Below are positions 12,876 through 24,460 of a DNA stretch of 64,000 bases, piece by piece. How positions within the stretch are numbered: the first letter of the stretch is position 1; every line of letters starts with the position of its first letter. The position numbers and the translations under genes are program-made. This DNA is from Schistosoma haematobium (lineage: Eukaryota; Platyhelminthes; Trematoda; Strigeidida; Schistosomatidae). Below the pieces are notes generated by a model that searched no databases, was not told where the DNA came from, and was given only the letters and a program-made list of their open reading frames with translations. The stretch lies in contig NC_067196.1 in assembly GCF_000699445.3 (NCBI RefSeq), positions 24,197,116 to 24,261,115 on the forward strand. Direction: 5' to 3'.

Positions 12876-12913
12876 CTGAAGAAGTCTAGACTAGTTTCCT
12901 GGACGAAACGTTG
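12876..12913 (+). ncRNA. Penelope-type minimal hammerhead ribozyme motif
   Basis: The core CTGAAGA at 12876-12882 is followed by a stem II closed by GTC/GAC, with a self-complementary AGTCTAGACT inside. GAAACGTT then lies at 12905-12912. This is the minimal type-I hammerhead described from the terminal repeats of Penelope-like elements, where stem III is reduced to one or two pairs and cleavage is thought to need dimers. All conserved core nucleotides (CUGANGA and GAAA) are present. No Penelope coding sequence is nearby, so this is a stranded terminal fragment. Confidence 0.6.
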
Positions 12914-13029
12914 GAATTATTTAAAAACTCAACCGCTGAGATTACTTCAAATATAATATTCATATATAATTTTTTGTCTTTTTATTTATCGGTTATATGA
13001 TAAAACTTTGAGCGATAGTTTTATCATAA

Positions 13030-13200
13030 TTTTTATATGACTAGAAGTGAAGTTTAGGTTGAGAATTTCGGCTTGTTTCGAGACTTATCAGTTCGATTTA
13101 CCTAGATTCTAGTGCTAATGTTCATACCGAGGCTCGAAATCAATACCTTTCATTTTACTATATTTGAAGAGATTACGAGTCCACCTAATCGGAGAACGGA
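13030..13200 (-). mobile_element. SM-alpha-type SINE, family A copy 3, degenerate
   Basis: On the minus strand: a tRNA-like head (13195-13100, B-box-like GATTTCGAGCCTC), a hammerhead remnant (CTGATAAG at 13091-13084, GAAA at 13069-13066) and a tail CCTAAACTTCACTTCTAGTC corresponding to CCTGGATTCCACTGCTAGCC of the family. The core G8 is A and the cleavage triplet reads TTC, so it is inactive. Confidence 0.6.
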
Positions 13201-14989
13201 AACGAAAAATCTGTTACACAATGACAGATAAGCTAGCTATTCCAACACGTCCCAAGCTCAGCTAACTAGATAGATAAGTCTAAGTTCGGAAGAGGGAAAT
13301 ATATTCTACAAGCAGCCAGAAGCACAAACAACAACAAGAAGCATAAAAATGTATTTGGGAAACGGTACAAAATAACATACTAAAAGAGATAAAGAACCAA
13401 TGGCATTTAAATTCCTGCCAAGTGGGAAATACGGCATGAAGGTAAAAATAAGTGATTTGGAGCGAAAACAAGAAATTCAATTTTTAAAAATTGAATTGCA
13501 GATATAAGATATTTACCGAGTGAGTCCTGGGGATCTACCATCGTCAACACATTTTAGACATCGAGTGATTATTCACTGATCTATTGAGTTTAGAGAGCTA
13601 TTAGCTTCTTTTATAGGTATAAAGGTATTAGAAAAAGATTAAAAGTTCCCTTCTTTAAAAGAATATCAAACACGCTAAAAACTTTTGACTAAAGGCTATA
13701 TCGAATCAGTCAGCTGACCAATTGATCAATCTTAGGCGACAGTATTTCTAACAAAACTTTATGGTACATTAAATACTCAGTATATTGTTCAGCCATATTA
13801 TTTGTATCGTTTATAATGTTGGATATAGTGACAGTTTATCCCCAGATCAGTCTCATTTGTCCTACATTCAATTACTACTTACTAATTCGGTTTTCACACA
13901 CATTCTACCTAAGATATATTATTTAGCAATTGTTTTACCCTTATAATTGACTTCTTATAATTTATTAGATGTTCGGATTATTTGGACTTATTCCCTTTAT
14001 TTTAGTCGGACACTAATATGGTCTTCTTTTATAAGTTGATATAAATTGGCTATTTGAAAGTGATTCTTCTTGCCATAAAAAGCGGTATACAGAAAGCAAA
14101 TGCAGAAAACTTGCCGTTCATCGTATGAATTGCCGGTCATTACGGTCCATTTTTAATCTCATATTATGCTTTACCGATTGTCTCATATTCTATGTGAGAA
14201 ATCCCTAGCAGAAAATTATTAAAACAATAGCATTCATTTTAATGTACGAGAACTCTTCTATTTACTTACAAACATTGCATACAAAAATCTGTCTACAGCT
14301 TAGCAGTTTTCTCTGTCAAATGGTTTAGAGACAACTTTATTCGAACGTTAAATAGTCTCATTATTTTTTTAATCCAAGTAATCTGGAAGAACTATGGTTG
14401 TATATTGGTAGTTTCTAAATTAAATATTCTTTGACAAAGTTCAAATAAACTTTTCAAACCCTGGATAATCCGAACTCATTTAGTGAATATAACTTTACCA
14501 GAAGTGTTGTATTGTCAATACAACGATTACTTACCATATCTACGAATCAGGAGTCGATTTGTAAAGATTCTTAATTCAGTTCATAATAGACTTACAGGTC
14601 AAGAAGAAATTAATCAAGTAGGTGATTCCAATTTGAATTCGCATAATTTTCCTAATTCAGAATTGCATATAAATAATGTGAATTAAAATGTGAACACCAA
14701 ACGATTAAGAAGGTCAGATAGAATTATTAATTAGCCGATAGTTCGTGATATTTATGTAAAGAGATATTCAACTTATGATGGGCACACTGAATGACTATTT
14801 AAATTGTTATACATCTTGTATGTTTAATAGCTAATTATTTCTATTTGTAATATATTTTAAAAATATACAATTCTCCTGATTTTAATATTAAACTTCACAA
14901 TTGATTGATCACTGAGTGGTGATCAGTGTCATGTGTGTCGAGTCCTTCTTAGTACAGATCGAATGCTATCGACCAAGTTGAAATGTGGC

Positions 14990-15265
14990 CACTAGCCTAG
15001 GTGACTCGACATTGCGTGCACTACGTTGGGATAAATGGTGGTTAGAGGTAGTCAACAGAAAACCCTGGTTTCTTGCTACTTGGCACTCTGTCCTACAGGA
15101 GGTCCGTCGCGGCCCGAATAGCCCAGTGGTTACGTCTTTGACTGTGAAGCTGAGTGACACGGAATCGAATCCGTCAGTGAGCACCAGTTCCCTCAAGATT
15201 ACAGGTACACCTTACCGACTCGAGTTCAGGGTTTCCTGTTGACTACCTCCAACTACCATCTTATC
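14990..15265. mobile_element. Third tRNA-derived SINE (family C) with inverted flanking modules
   Basis: A tRNA-like head at 15112-15187 on the plus strand (A-box region TAGCCCAGTGGTTACG, B box GGAATCGAATCC). After it comes AGGTACACCTTACCGAC and the tail CAGGGTTTCCTGTTGACTAC, where a hammerhead would be expected but only flanks remain. To the left, 15040-15105 is an inverted copy of that tail (AGTCAACAGAAAACCCTGG). Read on the minus strand it contains GACAGAGTGCC, AAGTA and AGAAACC, a degenerate hammerhead-like layout. It belongs to neither family A nor family B. The hammerhead ancestry is an inference from this layout. Confidence 0.6.
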
Positions 15266-15632
15266 TCAATATTAAACTTCTTCATTACTCGTGATTGTGT
15301 ATTATTTAAGTGAGCTTACTTTATAACTAATTCTCATTACAATTCAGTTACCACAAATGGAGATAACCATTAAAACAGGGGAACCTTTCTGAGTTATGTA
15401 TTAGGCTCCAAGTAATCTACTAAAAAGTGGAAAATTACACTTATATGTACCAGAAGAAATTGTTAACTCTAGGAAACGAAAATTATAAACATAAATGAGA
15501 TACGTTCAACCGAGTTATTTACTCTAACTTACAAAAAGGTCATTATTAATCAATTTGATCTTGCCAATACATATTATGAACATTACCCTATCCCTTTCAT
15601 TTATATCTTTATTAAGCGTCAGCTGTAACATT

Positions 15633-15918
15633 GGAGAGACTATAATTTGTGGACAAACCAATCTGATTTAAGATAAGTCTTGGATTTTGATGAGAAATTC
15701 ATTCATCCATATGACTAGATAGCATTTTGTAATTATAGCTGATGTCGATTTGAAATGAAAACCTCAATTCTAATTCTGAACCCTAACATCCAAATGTAAA
15801 TTCAAATCCTAATTCTTCACACTAATTTTCAATGTTTATTTATTCTTAGTTAGTAGGTGAACCTTCTCAAAGTCACTAATCTTCCATTTAAGGGTTATCG
15901 ATAAATTATACTCTTACC
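15633..15918 (+). mobile_element. MITE-like element, copy 1
   Basis: Begins GAGACTATAATTTGTGGAC and ends with the near reverse complement GATAAATTATACTCTTACC. The interior has AGTCTTGGATTTTGATGAGAA, an ATTATAGCTGATGTC block and a run of CTAA-rich AACCCTAA-like text. Terminal inverted repeats of ~20 bp, about 285 bp long and no coding capacity. Confidence 0.7.
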
Positions 15919-18900
15919 AATATTGTAATCATTATAATTAGTATTACAGAATATTTCTTTTAATTTGTATACAAATTTGCATACAATTACAAGTTATTAA
16001 TTAAAACGCATCACCTTGACATACATAGAAAAATATCATTTCTTCTAGCTCTACTAATGATGTATTTGTTGGTACTAAAGACTATATAGACGTGAAATTC
16101 ATTGTTTTCAGTTTCTAACATACTAATTAAACTGGAACTTGTATAAGCATACTATAAGATTTCATCGAATTTAATATAAGATTTATACATAGATACTACA
16201 GAATATAAAGTTGTCTAAAACATCCATTCATTCAAATATTCTTTGTTTTGTTTTGTATATTAACACTATATTAAGTTTAGTTAAATATGAATGACATTGA
16301 TTTAACCTTATTCTTTCTTCAGATATTCTTCAATAAACTGAAAAATATTACTGTTGGCAATTTTATAAGTACTAAATTGTATTAAACTGATTTGATTATT
16401 CATAATTCCATTAAGATAGTTAATGTTTAGATACTAGTTACTTTATAACATCATCATTGCTGTAATTCTTAATAAATACTGGTGATGTATATCTAGATTT
16501 AATTGTCTTGGATAGTTAACTGATTGAAATAAACTAAGATAAGATTCTAAATGATTAAAGACACAAATTCACATTTTTTCACAAAATCCATTCAAAGTTA
16601 CATTCGTTAGTAAGTAAATAACAATAATATTCTCGTTCTACAAACAATCTTTTATTATTTTAACAAACTGTTTGAACAGTCAGTTCATTCAAACAGGATA
16701 GTGGCAAAGAGTTCTAGCATTGATGTAATTTTGTTACGAGAATTTAGACAAGTAATTTTTGTTTCATTTAATCTTATGCTAGTCGAACAGGTAATTTGAA
16801 AGCTCAGTATGATGTACTTTATGCTGTTTAAAATATTAAATGAATTCATAAACACTTGGCTCGAATGCAATTCACTATAATTATAGATGATAAGGCTCTA
16901 AAGTTTATTTGTAACCCTGAAAATTTTTAAGTACGTTTATCAACTGCTATGGTTCAACAACGGAGTACTGTCCTCAGTACTCATGAAATTCAATACAGAA
17001 GTGATAAGAAATTTTAGCATAAGGGTTATATATCTCAATATACGTTACAAGATAAACGTGTATATATTCCAAATTATTTGTCAGTGAACGCATCACCGTT
17101 AAACTATTCAAAGCCAATTGGAGGAACTCATAGATACCCTGAGTGTATTTTGTCTCCTCAGTAAAGCTTAGAACTCTCATCTAAAACTCAAATTCTATGT
17201 GTATTTTGTTAAATTTGACGAATTATCTATGCATTCTGATAGTAATGTGTTCAAGCGACAGTGTCATTATCATGCCCTCATCATGTAACTTAAGAATCAA
17301 CAATCTTCATTGTGGATATTTGAGTGTTGATAAATAATCTTCAATAGGGTTTACATGTTGGCGCCCAAAAGTTGATGCAAATATGATTCGTGCACCAAAT
17401 AACTGCAAAACATCATAAGTAGAAAAGTTATCCACTTAGGGTGAATTTTTAGTCATTTTAATCCATGGCTTTATAAAGAACTTATACAGTTTACCGCGGT
17501 CCGTTTCCTTCAATTTGACAGGCTAACAACATGAAATAGGGAGAAATTTAATTACGTAATGATCTACAGAGAACAAACAATCATATTTTGAAGAATAATG
17601 TAAAATATTCAAATGTAGATAAGACGGGATGTTTACGTACTAATAGTACACATAATACGTTTCGATCAATGTGTATAGAAAAAAATTTTGTTTTACAAAG
17701 ATTATAATCATAAGTTCATTAACAATACCAATAATGGTACTTTGTGTATATGGTTAAATAATTAGAAAATATTCTTTAATTATTTACTCATTCGGTTACA
17801 TTCAGAAGTATTGTTAAGTATTTTAATAATTCTGTTTAAACTTTGTATCTTCAAAAATTCAAAAGATTACAAGGATAATCAAGCCCGTACAAGGTATTCA
17901 CATACATAGTTATTTACATTGACCTCTTCACACCACTTCGATTTGTCTTTTTATACTGCTTATCGATCGGATTGACTGAATTTAAAATAATTTTACCCGC
18001 TTGTTTGTTTACTATAGTCTTCATTTGTGGTGTCACAAATAATGGCCATACATCAGTCTAAGGATATCAGAAATCAAAAAAATATTCAGTATATAAGACT
18101 ACCAGTCTCTTTTCGTATTGAAACTCAATAAGAATAACTTTAGATTATTATAAGAAATCAAATTTAGTCAATAAATACATTTCATCCATGAGACTTTGAA
18201 CTAATTTTGTATTAGGTTGATTGGTTAGCTAAGCAAGTACAAGGAGATCAAGTGTTTCTACGACTTCAACGAGATCACATACTGTTTTATGGCTGTACGA
18301 TACGTAAAAGCTCCAAGTGTAGGTAGGCTTTGTTAGTGAGTGCAAGTTGTTCACCTAGCCAAGATCACGAAGCACAAGTCCCAGTTTGGATCAGTCCAGT
18401 ATCCATCAATTGCAAACACTGTGATTTAGTCTTTCTTTTAAAGTTACGTGACCATTTTTACTTTGAATATCTGTTAGGCCAAGCTTTAGGAAGTATATAC
18501 TGTGATTGAATAGGACTGGAGATTGAAATAGACATACTATTACTTTTTTCAAAATAAGTTTCGTCTATGGAGAAGTTTTCAGTGCGTCACTCAGTAGTAA
18601 TGTAGATTGCTTATTTATCTTTTATGTGTTTAATTAGTCATAAATTGGCTTTCCCCAATGTACTGTTCAGTATAGTGACTTAGATCCAAATTAATAAAAG
18701 CCATGACTTCCTCATTAGGATTCTTATTTTCTTGATTTCTAAGCTAACTCGCATCTAACAATCATAACTTTACACCATAAAAATTTTTCTGTGAACTCTA
18801 ATCTAGTTACTTATATGTTTGAATCATACGTGATAAGAAAAGTTAAGATTAATTTAATTAAACACTGATTGCCCAACTTTTTAGTTGAAAGAAATACATT

Positions 18901-19394
18901 ACTTTAAGTAGATTAGTCGTCATAAGCGAATATGTACATCTAATTAATTACGCTTGATGGTAGTCTGTTGACGATTATCACTCTTAAGAATTTTGTCTAC
19001 TCCAGATATGTATAGGTTTTCATTTAAAATAATTAACTTTGATGAAATTTGATAGGTACGAAGTTTAATATGAACTTCTTGTCTTGGTTTGGCCGAACCC
19101 AAAGCATTTAAATGCAACTATCCCAATGAATAGCAAGGAGGAGCAGAATATTCTTTAATTATGTGTCTAATAAAGATGTTTACATCTGAGTTTTGAAGGG
19201 GGCTTTAATTACTGATAATACTATGTGTTTATCTCGCAACACTACTTACTGAATGTATTCAAGAAATAAAGACCTATGGGTTTCGACTCAGTGACTAAGT
19301 GACATTATATTTGAAATGTAGAATAACTACATTGATTTCATCTCCGCACCCAGCTACGGGACAAATGTTTGTAGTTTTAAGTCAAACTGTCAAT
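15919..19394. other. AT-rich stretch, nothing recognised
   Basis: No exon-like segment with matched splice sites on either strand. Probably intron or intergenic DNA of the minus-strand gene. Confidence 0.45.
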
Positions 19395-19490
19395 GGTGAA
19401 ACGATCATTGAAAACCGGAAGGCTCTGTACAACTTCTTTGTTCTAGTGTGAGACTGCTCATCAGTGTTTAGTTTCAACTACATCAGCAAA
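19395..19490 (-). mobile_element. Possible family B hammerhead remnant
   Basis: On the minus strand CACTGATGAG (CTGATGAG at 19464-19457), then AGTCTCACACTAGAAC and a tail GAGCCTTCCGGTTTTCAATG resembling the family B tail. The GAAA segment is lost (CAAAGAAG). No head is recognisable. Confidence 0.4.
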
Positions 19491-19896
19491 CAAATCCAGG
19501 AACTTCAGACGATGCAACGAGCCTTTGACCTTTATATATATTTTGACATTTCCATAAGGAAAAAATGAATTATCTTTTTTCCCACAGATATAATATGATT
19601 TTTAGCCGCTCTTTTCTATCAGTGTCATATATTATATGTCACTTCTTAATAGTGACTCAATTTAGCTTCCTGAGAAACAAGACTGTCAACTAGGTTGCTA
19701 GAACTCCCCTTGGTATAAATCTTTTAGACAACTTTGTCACATTTTATGAATTATTTACCTGAAGATTCGATCTTCTCAAGTTCCGAACTAAACTATTCAT
19801 ATAAATATCAATATAGTTGTAGTTCTGTATATTCTTTTTCTAAAATAGTCAATTTTTTTATCAGATCACGTTGAAAGTTAAAGTAAAAGTACTTAC

Positions 19897-21136
19897 TGTG
19901 TTTTGATATAAACTGCATTTATTAGTTGATTTATGCTTCGACTTTAGTGATCGCTTTATCGGTTTGAATTCACAATCTGTAGGAAGCTTCGGACTAGCGA
20001 TAATTATTAATAGTTGTTCATTCATTCTAATATTTTCACGATCCAGTGGAATATATTTGAGAGAGGCTTTCATATTATGAATTAAACGTTCTGAACAATA
20101 GCTTACACTTTCAAACCATCTGTTATAATTTATGTCGATAGGTAAATCGATTACCTGAGAAAAATAGAAACAGTAATATTTATTTATGTTGATAGAAAAT
20201 GTTGTAGATATATGACATTAACTAGATTAGTTTCACTTTATTATTAAAATAAACTTATTACTGGCTTTAAATAAGTAGTCTAATTTCAGTGTAAGCCTAT
20301 ACTAGAATGATAACAATATTTTAGGAAAAACTATACTAACGAAGGGAAAGTAACCGCTAATAATCTCACAATGAATAAATTATTTTCTAATAAGAATTTC
20401 TAGTAAACACCTTGAAGACTTCTTCGTTTGTGGCATATTTTTTATTACTTCTTCAATAGAACTATTTATTGTGAATCAAGCTCCGTTGTTTTTTTCCCTA
20501 ATTCATCAACTTAATGTATAAAAAAACATGAAATTTTATGATATTTAAAAGTGATTAGACTGGAATTATTTTAAAAGTTGGTTAAAAAACATAATTGGAT
20601 AACGGAAAGCTTAAAACCATTTGATTATTGGCGTAAAAATATGCTAACTTGATCTAAGTCCTAAGGTATATTTAAAATATTTTGTTTAGATTATTTCAAA
20701 CAAAATGAAATCTGCTTACGTCCCACTGAATATTGAAACCAGCATCTAATAAATCTCTAAACAAAGAGTTCATTTCGATAGCAGATTGTTCACACTGTTC
20801 GTCATTAAATTTACCAATCCAATTTTGAAGTTTCTTGATTATCAGTAATTTCCCTTCTGCTTTTTCAAGATGCTTTAAAGCGTGTTCGAAGAATTCTTTC
20901 TTCAGACCAACACATTCATATATAATGATCTTATCATATACATTTAACTTCAATATTTTCAAATCATTTGAATGATGACTTTGATATTTATTGTTTGCTA
21001 AATACTTTGATATCTTCTCTTCACTAGGATCTAATGAAGTTCTTTCAATGAAACATACAGAATCCGTTTCATTTAACTCGCCATAAAAGTGAATAATCTC
21101 AACAATTTCCCTAGCGTATACTTGCCAAGATCCCAT
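19897..21136 (-). CDS. Unrecognised gene, two adjacent exons
   Basis: Exon a is 21136-20720 (139 codons from an ATG with A at -3 and G at +4). It ends at a GTAAGC donor. Exon b is 20154-19897 (86 codons), with a pyrimidine-rich acceptor ending TTTTTCTCAG and a GTAAGT donor. Both are phase 0 at both ends and stay open through the join, which is why I accept them. The product starts MGSWQVYAREIVEII and continues NETDSVCFIERTS, KLLIIKKLQNWIGKF, VIDLPIDINYNRWFESV and LLIIIASPKLPTDCEFK. It is soluble-looking and alternates helix and strand, with Lys/Ser-rich stretches near the end of exon b and no signal peptide or membrane segment. I do not recognise the family. The true start could lie upstream, since an acceptor-like TTATGAG directly precedes the open frame (ILIMGSW). 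The gene must continue downstream because exon b ends at a donor. Confidence 0.6.
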
Positions 21137-21486
21137 TATTAATATTCCTCATAAGTAAAGTGAATTCCTTTTTAATCCAAAGTAAAAAAAAGAATTCAGT
21201 TAGAGAATATTGTTTATCATCAGCTTTTTAAATGCATCTTTATTGATTGACTAATAGTTTATCTTAGTAAAGCCAATGATAATCAATTCATATGATAAAT
21301 TTGATCACGTTATTTTAGTACACCTATTGTAATGGGATCTGTTTGTTTTCTTGAAAAAAACATCTAATGAACCGAAAAGTTTAATTTTATAATATAAATA
21401 TCTAATATTACGAAATGTTAGAATAAGAAAGTCAGGAAACTATTCTTTACGGATTCCCAACGTTTAGAGACGAGAAACAAAGTATG

Positions 21487-21766
21487 GGGGAGACTATAAT
21501 TTATGGAAGAACCAATCAGGTATAAGATAATGAGTCACAAATTTTGGTGCGAAATTCATTCATACATTTGGTTAAATAGAGTTTCAACATTATAGCTGAT
21601 GTCAGTTCGTGATGGAAACCCTAAATCTAATTTTCAACCCCAACTATCAACTGTAAATGAAAATTCTAACTGCTTTATTACCTTCATTTAGTCCTAATCA
21701 GTAGGAGTCCACTCTTAAGGTCACTTCAGCGTCGCTCAAAGGTCGTCCGTAAATTAGAGCCTCACC
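21487..21766 (+). mobile_element. MITE-like element, copy 2
   Basis: Same family: GGGAGACTATAATTTATGG start, interior ATTATAGCTGATGTCAGTTC, and end GGTCGTCCGTAAATTAGAGC then CTCACC. It sits just upstream of the unrecognised minus-strand gene. Confidence 0.75.
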
Positions 21767-23141
21767 AAGTAGGAATGAGCTTAGAGTCAGGAAAGAATTG
21801 GGATCAGTCGTTCGCAATAAACCACTGTATTTTAACTATGATCATCATCAATCAACAGGAGAACCAGTCTACAAATCAAGGCTGTCTCAAATGATTTAAT
21901 TATTAATTTGAAGTGTGACAATCAATCTAGTGATAGTGTTAAACGTCATTTAAAAATAAAGCAAAACAACTGAGAGTATATTGAAACCAGTGGAGTAGTG
22001 ATTAGATCATTTAAATATAATGCTTTCGTGAACACTATATTTACATTACATTTGCTATTTTCATACTCCATGATCAAAGATAAACAAATGAAATAAGAAC
22101 TAGAACATAAATGTTCCTGAATACGTATTTTGTAGCTGTTTCCGTGTAGACAGAAGTTGCTCTGTGTACTAGAAAAGCATAAAGAGTACAGAGAATGAAA
22201 AGAGTAGGAAAATAGAACAGTAGAAATAGTGGGTCGATGATCCAGCTGCGGGGTTAATTAAAATAGGCTTACTTCGTAAATGATTTTCATTATTATTAAC
22301 ATTTGTTACAATAATTCTCATAATTTGTGCAATTACCATTATTGACTTTAAAATTGTTGTTTAAAAAAAACATAATCTTTGATCTTCCGTTCCTTCTTTT
22401 CGAATCTCCCATATCATGCCACATTTATTATCGCCTACAAATACACTGCTACACACATGAGCTTCTTGTTTTTAATTACTCACTGTTACGACAACAGAAT
22501 TCTAATATATTAGCTGTCTACGTTTACAGATCACAGTAATATCATAATTGCAAACTTTATTTGGATATACATCCTGGATTATGTTAATTATGGTTGAAAT
22601 TACTAACTATTTATAATTGTAGACCACAAGATCATAAGGAACTCGGATACGGATATTTCTGACAATTTAAGTATGTTCAGTAACATATGGTGTCCTAAAA
22701 TGAGTATAAAATTATGCGCATTTGACACATCTTTGCTAAATACCATAATAATTCCGTGTTTCCTGAGATTAATTAGTTCGTTTGTGATAAAATTCCTCAG
22801 GAAATGTGTTATATGCTTTTAAAGTGTGGCTAGCTCATGTTATTCCATACAAACTGTTGAAACAATATTACTTTCACCAACCATATATGATGTTCACTTG
22901 GCTTACAAGAAATTACAATACTTTACTTGGTACCATAATTTAACTCAGCTTTAGCTCGTGCTTATAATCAAAAAAGTGTCACCTGATTTTGAGAAAAAGA
23001 CAGTAATTGTGTACAACGTGCAAACGAATAATTGATATCTCTAACTAATGTCAAGTGAACACATTTAGCTCTTCAAAAGTTATTCCAGGCCCAAGTCCGC
23101 GTACGGAGTCAGAAACACCATTCCACAGAAAACGACCTTGG
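21767..23141. other. Stretch between the unrecognised gene and RTE copy 1
   Basis: No gene seen. It could contain the promoter or first exon of the minus-strand gene, but nothing decides this. Confidence 0.4.
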
Positions 23142-24460
23142 TGAAACACTTTTGCAGTATATTTCTAACACCGAATGATGCTTACATTTAAAATACGAAT
23201 TTGGGTCGAATTCATGTTTCACTGGAGCCTATTAATGAAGTGTTTACAGTCTTAAGTGACTTAATTTCTGTCTTATTCATCTTGACTCTGTTCATATGCA
23301 GTTAATATATATAAATTTGACGGAACTAAATAGTTTAAAGTAATTTCCCATTTATAGATTAGTAATAATTTACTAATGTGGACATTTTTGTGCACAAGAT
23401 GGAGTCAATTAAAACACTAATAATAATAATATCTGTCTTCTTCAAATAACTTGACCTGTAGCTCTTCTACGGCTACTGCCGGTCTCAAGACCGGGTAAAG
23501 GAGGAGGTTTGAGTATGGCTTTAACCACACCGTTCCGCAGAAAACAACCTCGCTAAAAACACCAACCAGAAAAAATCATTGAAACTACCTAAACTCTGTC
23601 CTGCAAATACAATGATTTTCTTTTAAAAGAATCATGGTGCCTCATGGTGAACGATGAGAATCTATGGAAGTCATGAGCTCCTTTTAATAGCCAGGTAACA
23701 ATTAATATAAGTGCATGGAATGTTCGGGAAATATGTGAGACCAAGAGAATCAGACAAATAGTTACGGAAATGAGGAGATGCAACTTGGTGGTGCTCGGAA
23801 TAGGTGAAACCCGTTAGACCCAAGCAGGACAGAAAAAGTTAGATTCATCAGAGATGCTGGTGTACTCTGGTCACAAACAAGAAAATGATCCACACACTCA
23901 GGGAGTTGCTCTGATACTGTCCAAAGAAGCACATGAAACATTTATAGAATGGGAATCTCATGGATCCAGCATTATCAAAGCATCATTCAAAATAAGGGTG
24001 AAGGGAATCGCAGTGAATGTTATCCAGTGCTGTGCACCCACCAATAATAACAATGAAGACGATAAAGATCAGTTTTACGAGAGGCTGCAATCAACCATAG
24101 AGAAGTCTACAATAAAGGGCCCAACCATCCTAATGGGAAACCTAAAAGCCAATGTCGGAACGGACAACACCGGATATGCATATGTCATTGGGACGACATG
24201 AAACGACTGGAAGAAAGTAACGAGAATGCAGAGAGATTTGCTAATTTATGTGCATTCAACGAAATGGTTATAAGTAGCACTATATTTCCACACAAACACA
24301 CATAGAAAACTACATGGGTCTCATCGTATCACACCACACAGAACCAGATTGATCATATTTACATCGCTAAAACTGAAGATGTGAGAACCAAGAGAGGAGC
24401 TGACATAGCCACAGATCACCACCTGATGGTCGCCAGGATGAAACTGAAGCTAAAGAAGCG
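23142..24460 (+). repeat. Left arm of ~1.3 kb near-identical inverted repeat
   Basis: This arm is read again in reverse complement at 54744-56061 with only scattered differences (in the endonuclease stretch 113 of 115 residues agree). It covers the 5' part of RTE copy 1 plus about 290 bp upstream of the recognisable RTE start. The two copies therefore share either a long 5' leader, a 5' transduction, or a segmental duplication. Homology stops abruptly at TGAAACACTTTTGCAG on the outer side. On the inner side it falls off near 24460 and continues at lower similarity for ~70 bp. Confidence 0.85.

Noticed and set aside
15112..15187. tRNA gene
   Set aside because: Pol III boxes are present, but the cloverleaf is incomplete and it sits inside a repetitive SINE. 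The same applies to the other tRNA-like heads (for example 48946-49022).
14966..15242. Overlapping 76- and 85-codon frames on both strands as genes
   Set aside because: They lie wholly within the family C SINE and its inverted modules, and the frames are incidental.
16685..17180. Two minus-strand frames as missing exons of the unrecognised gene
   Set aside because: No acceptor/donor pairs in compatible phase, and the translations look random.
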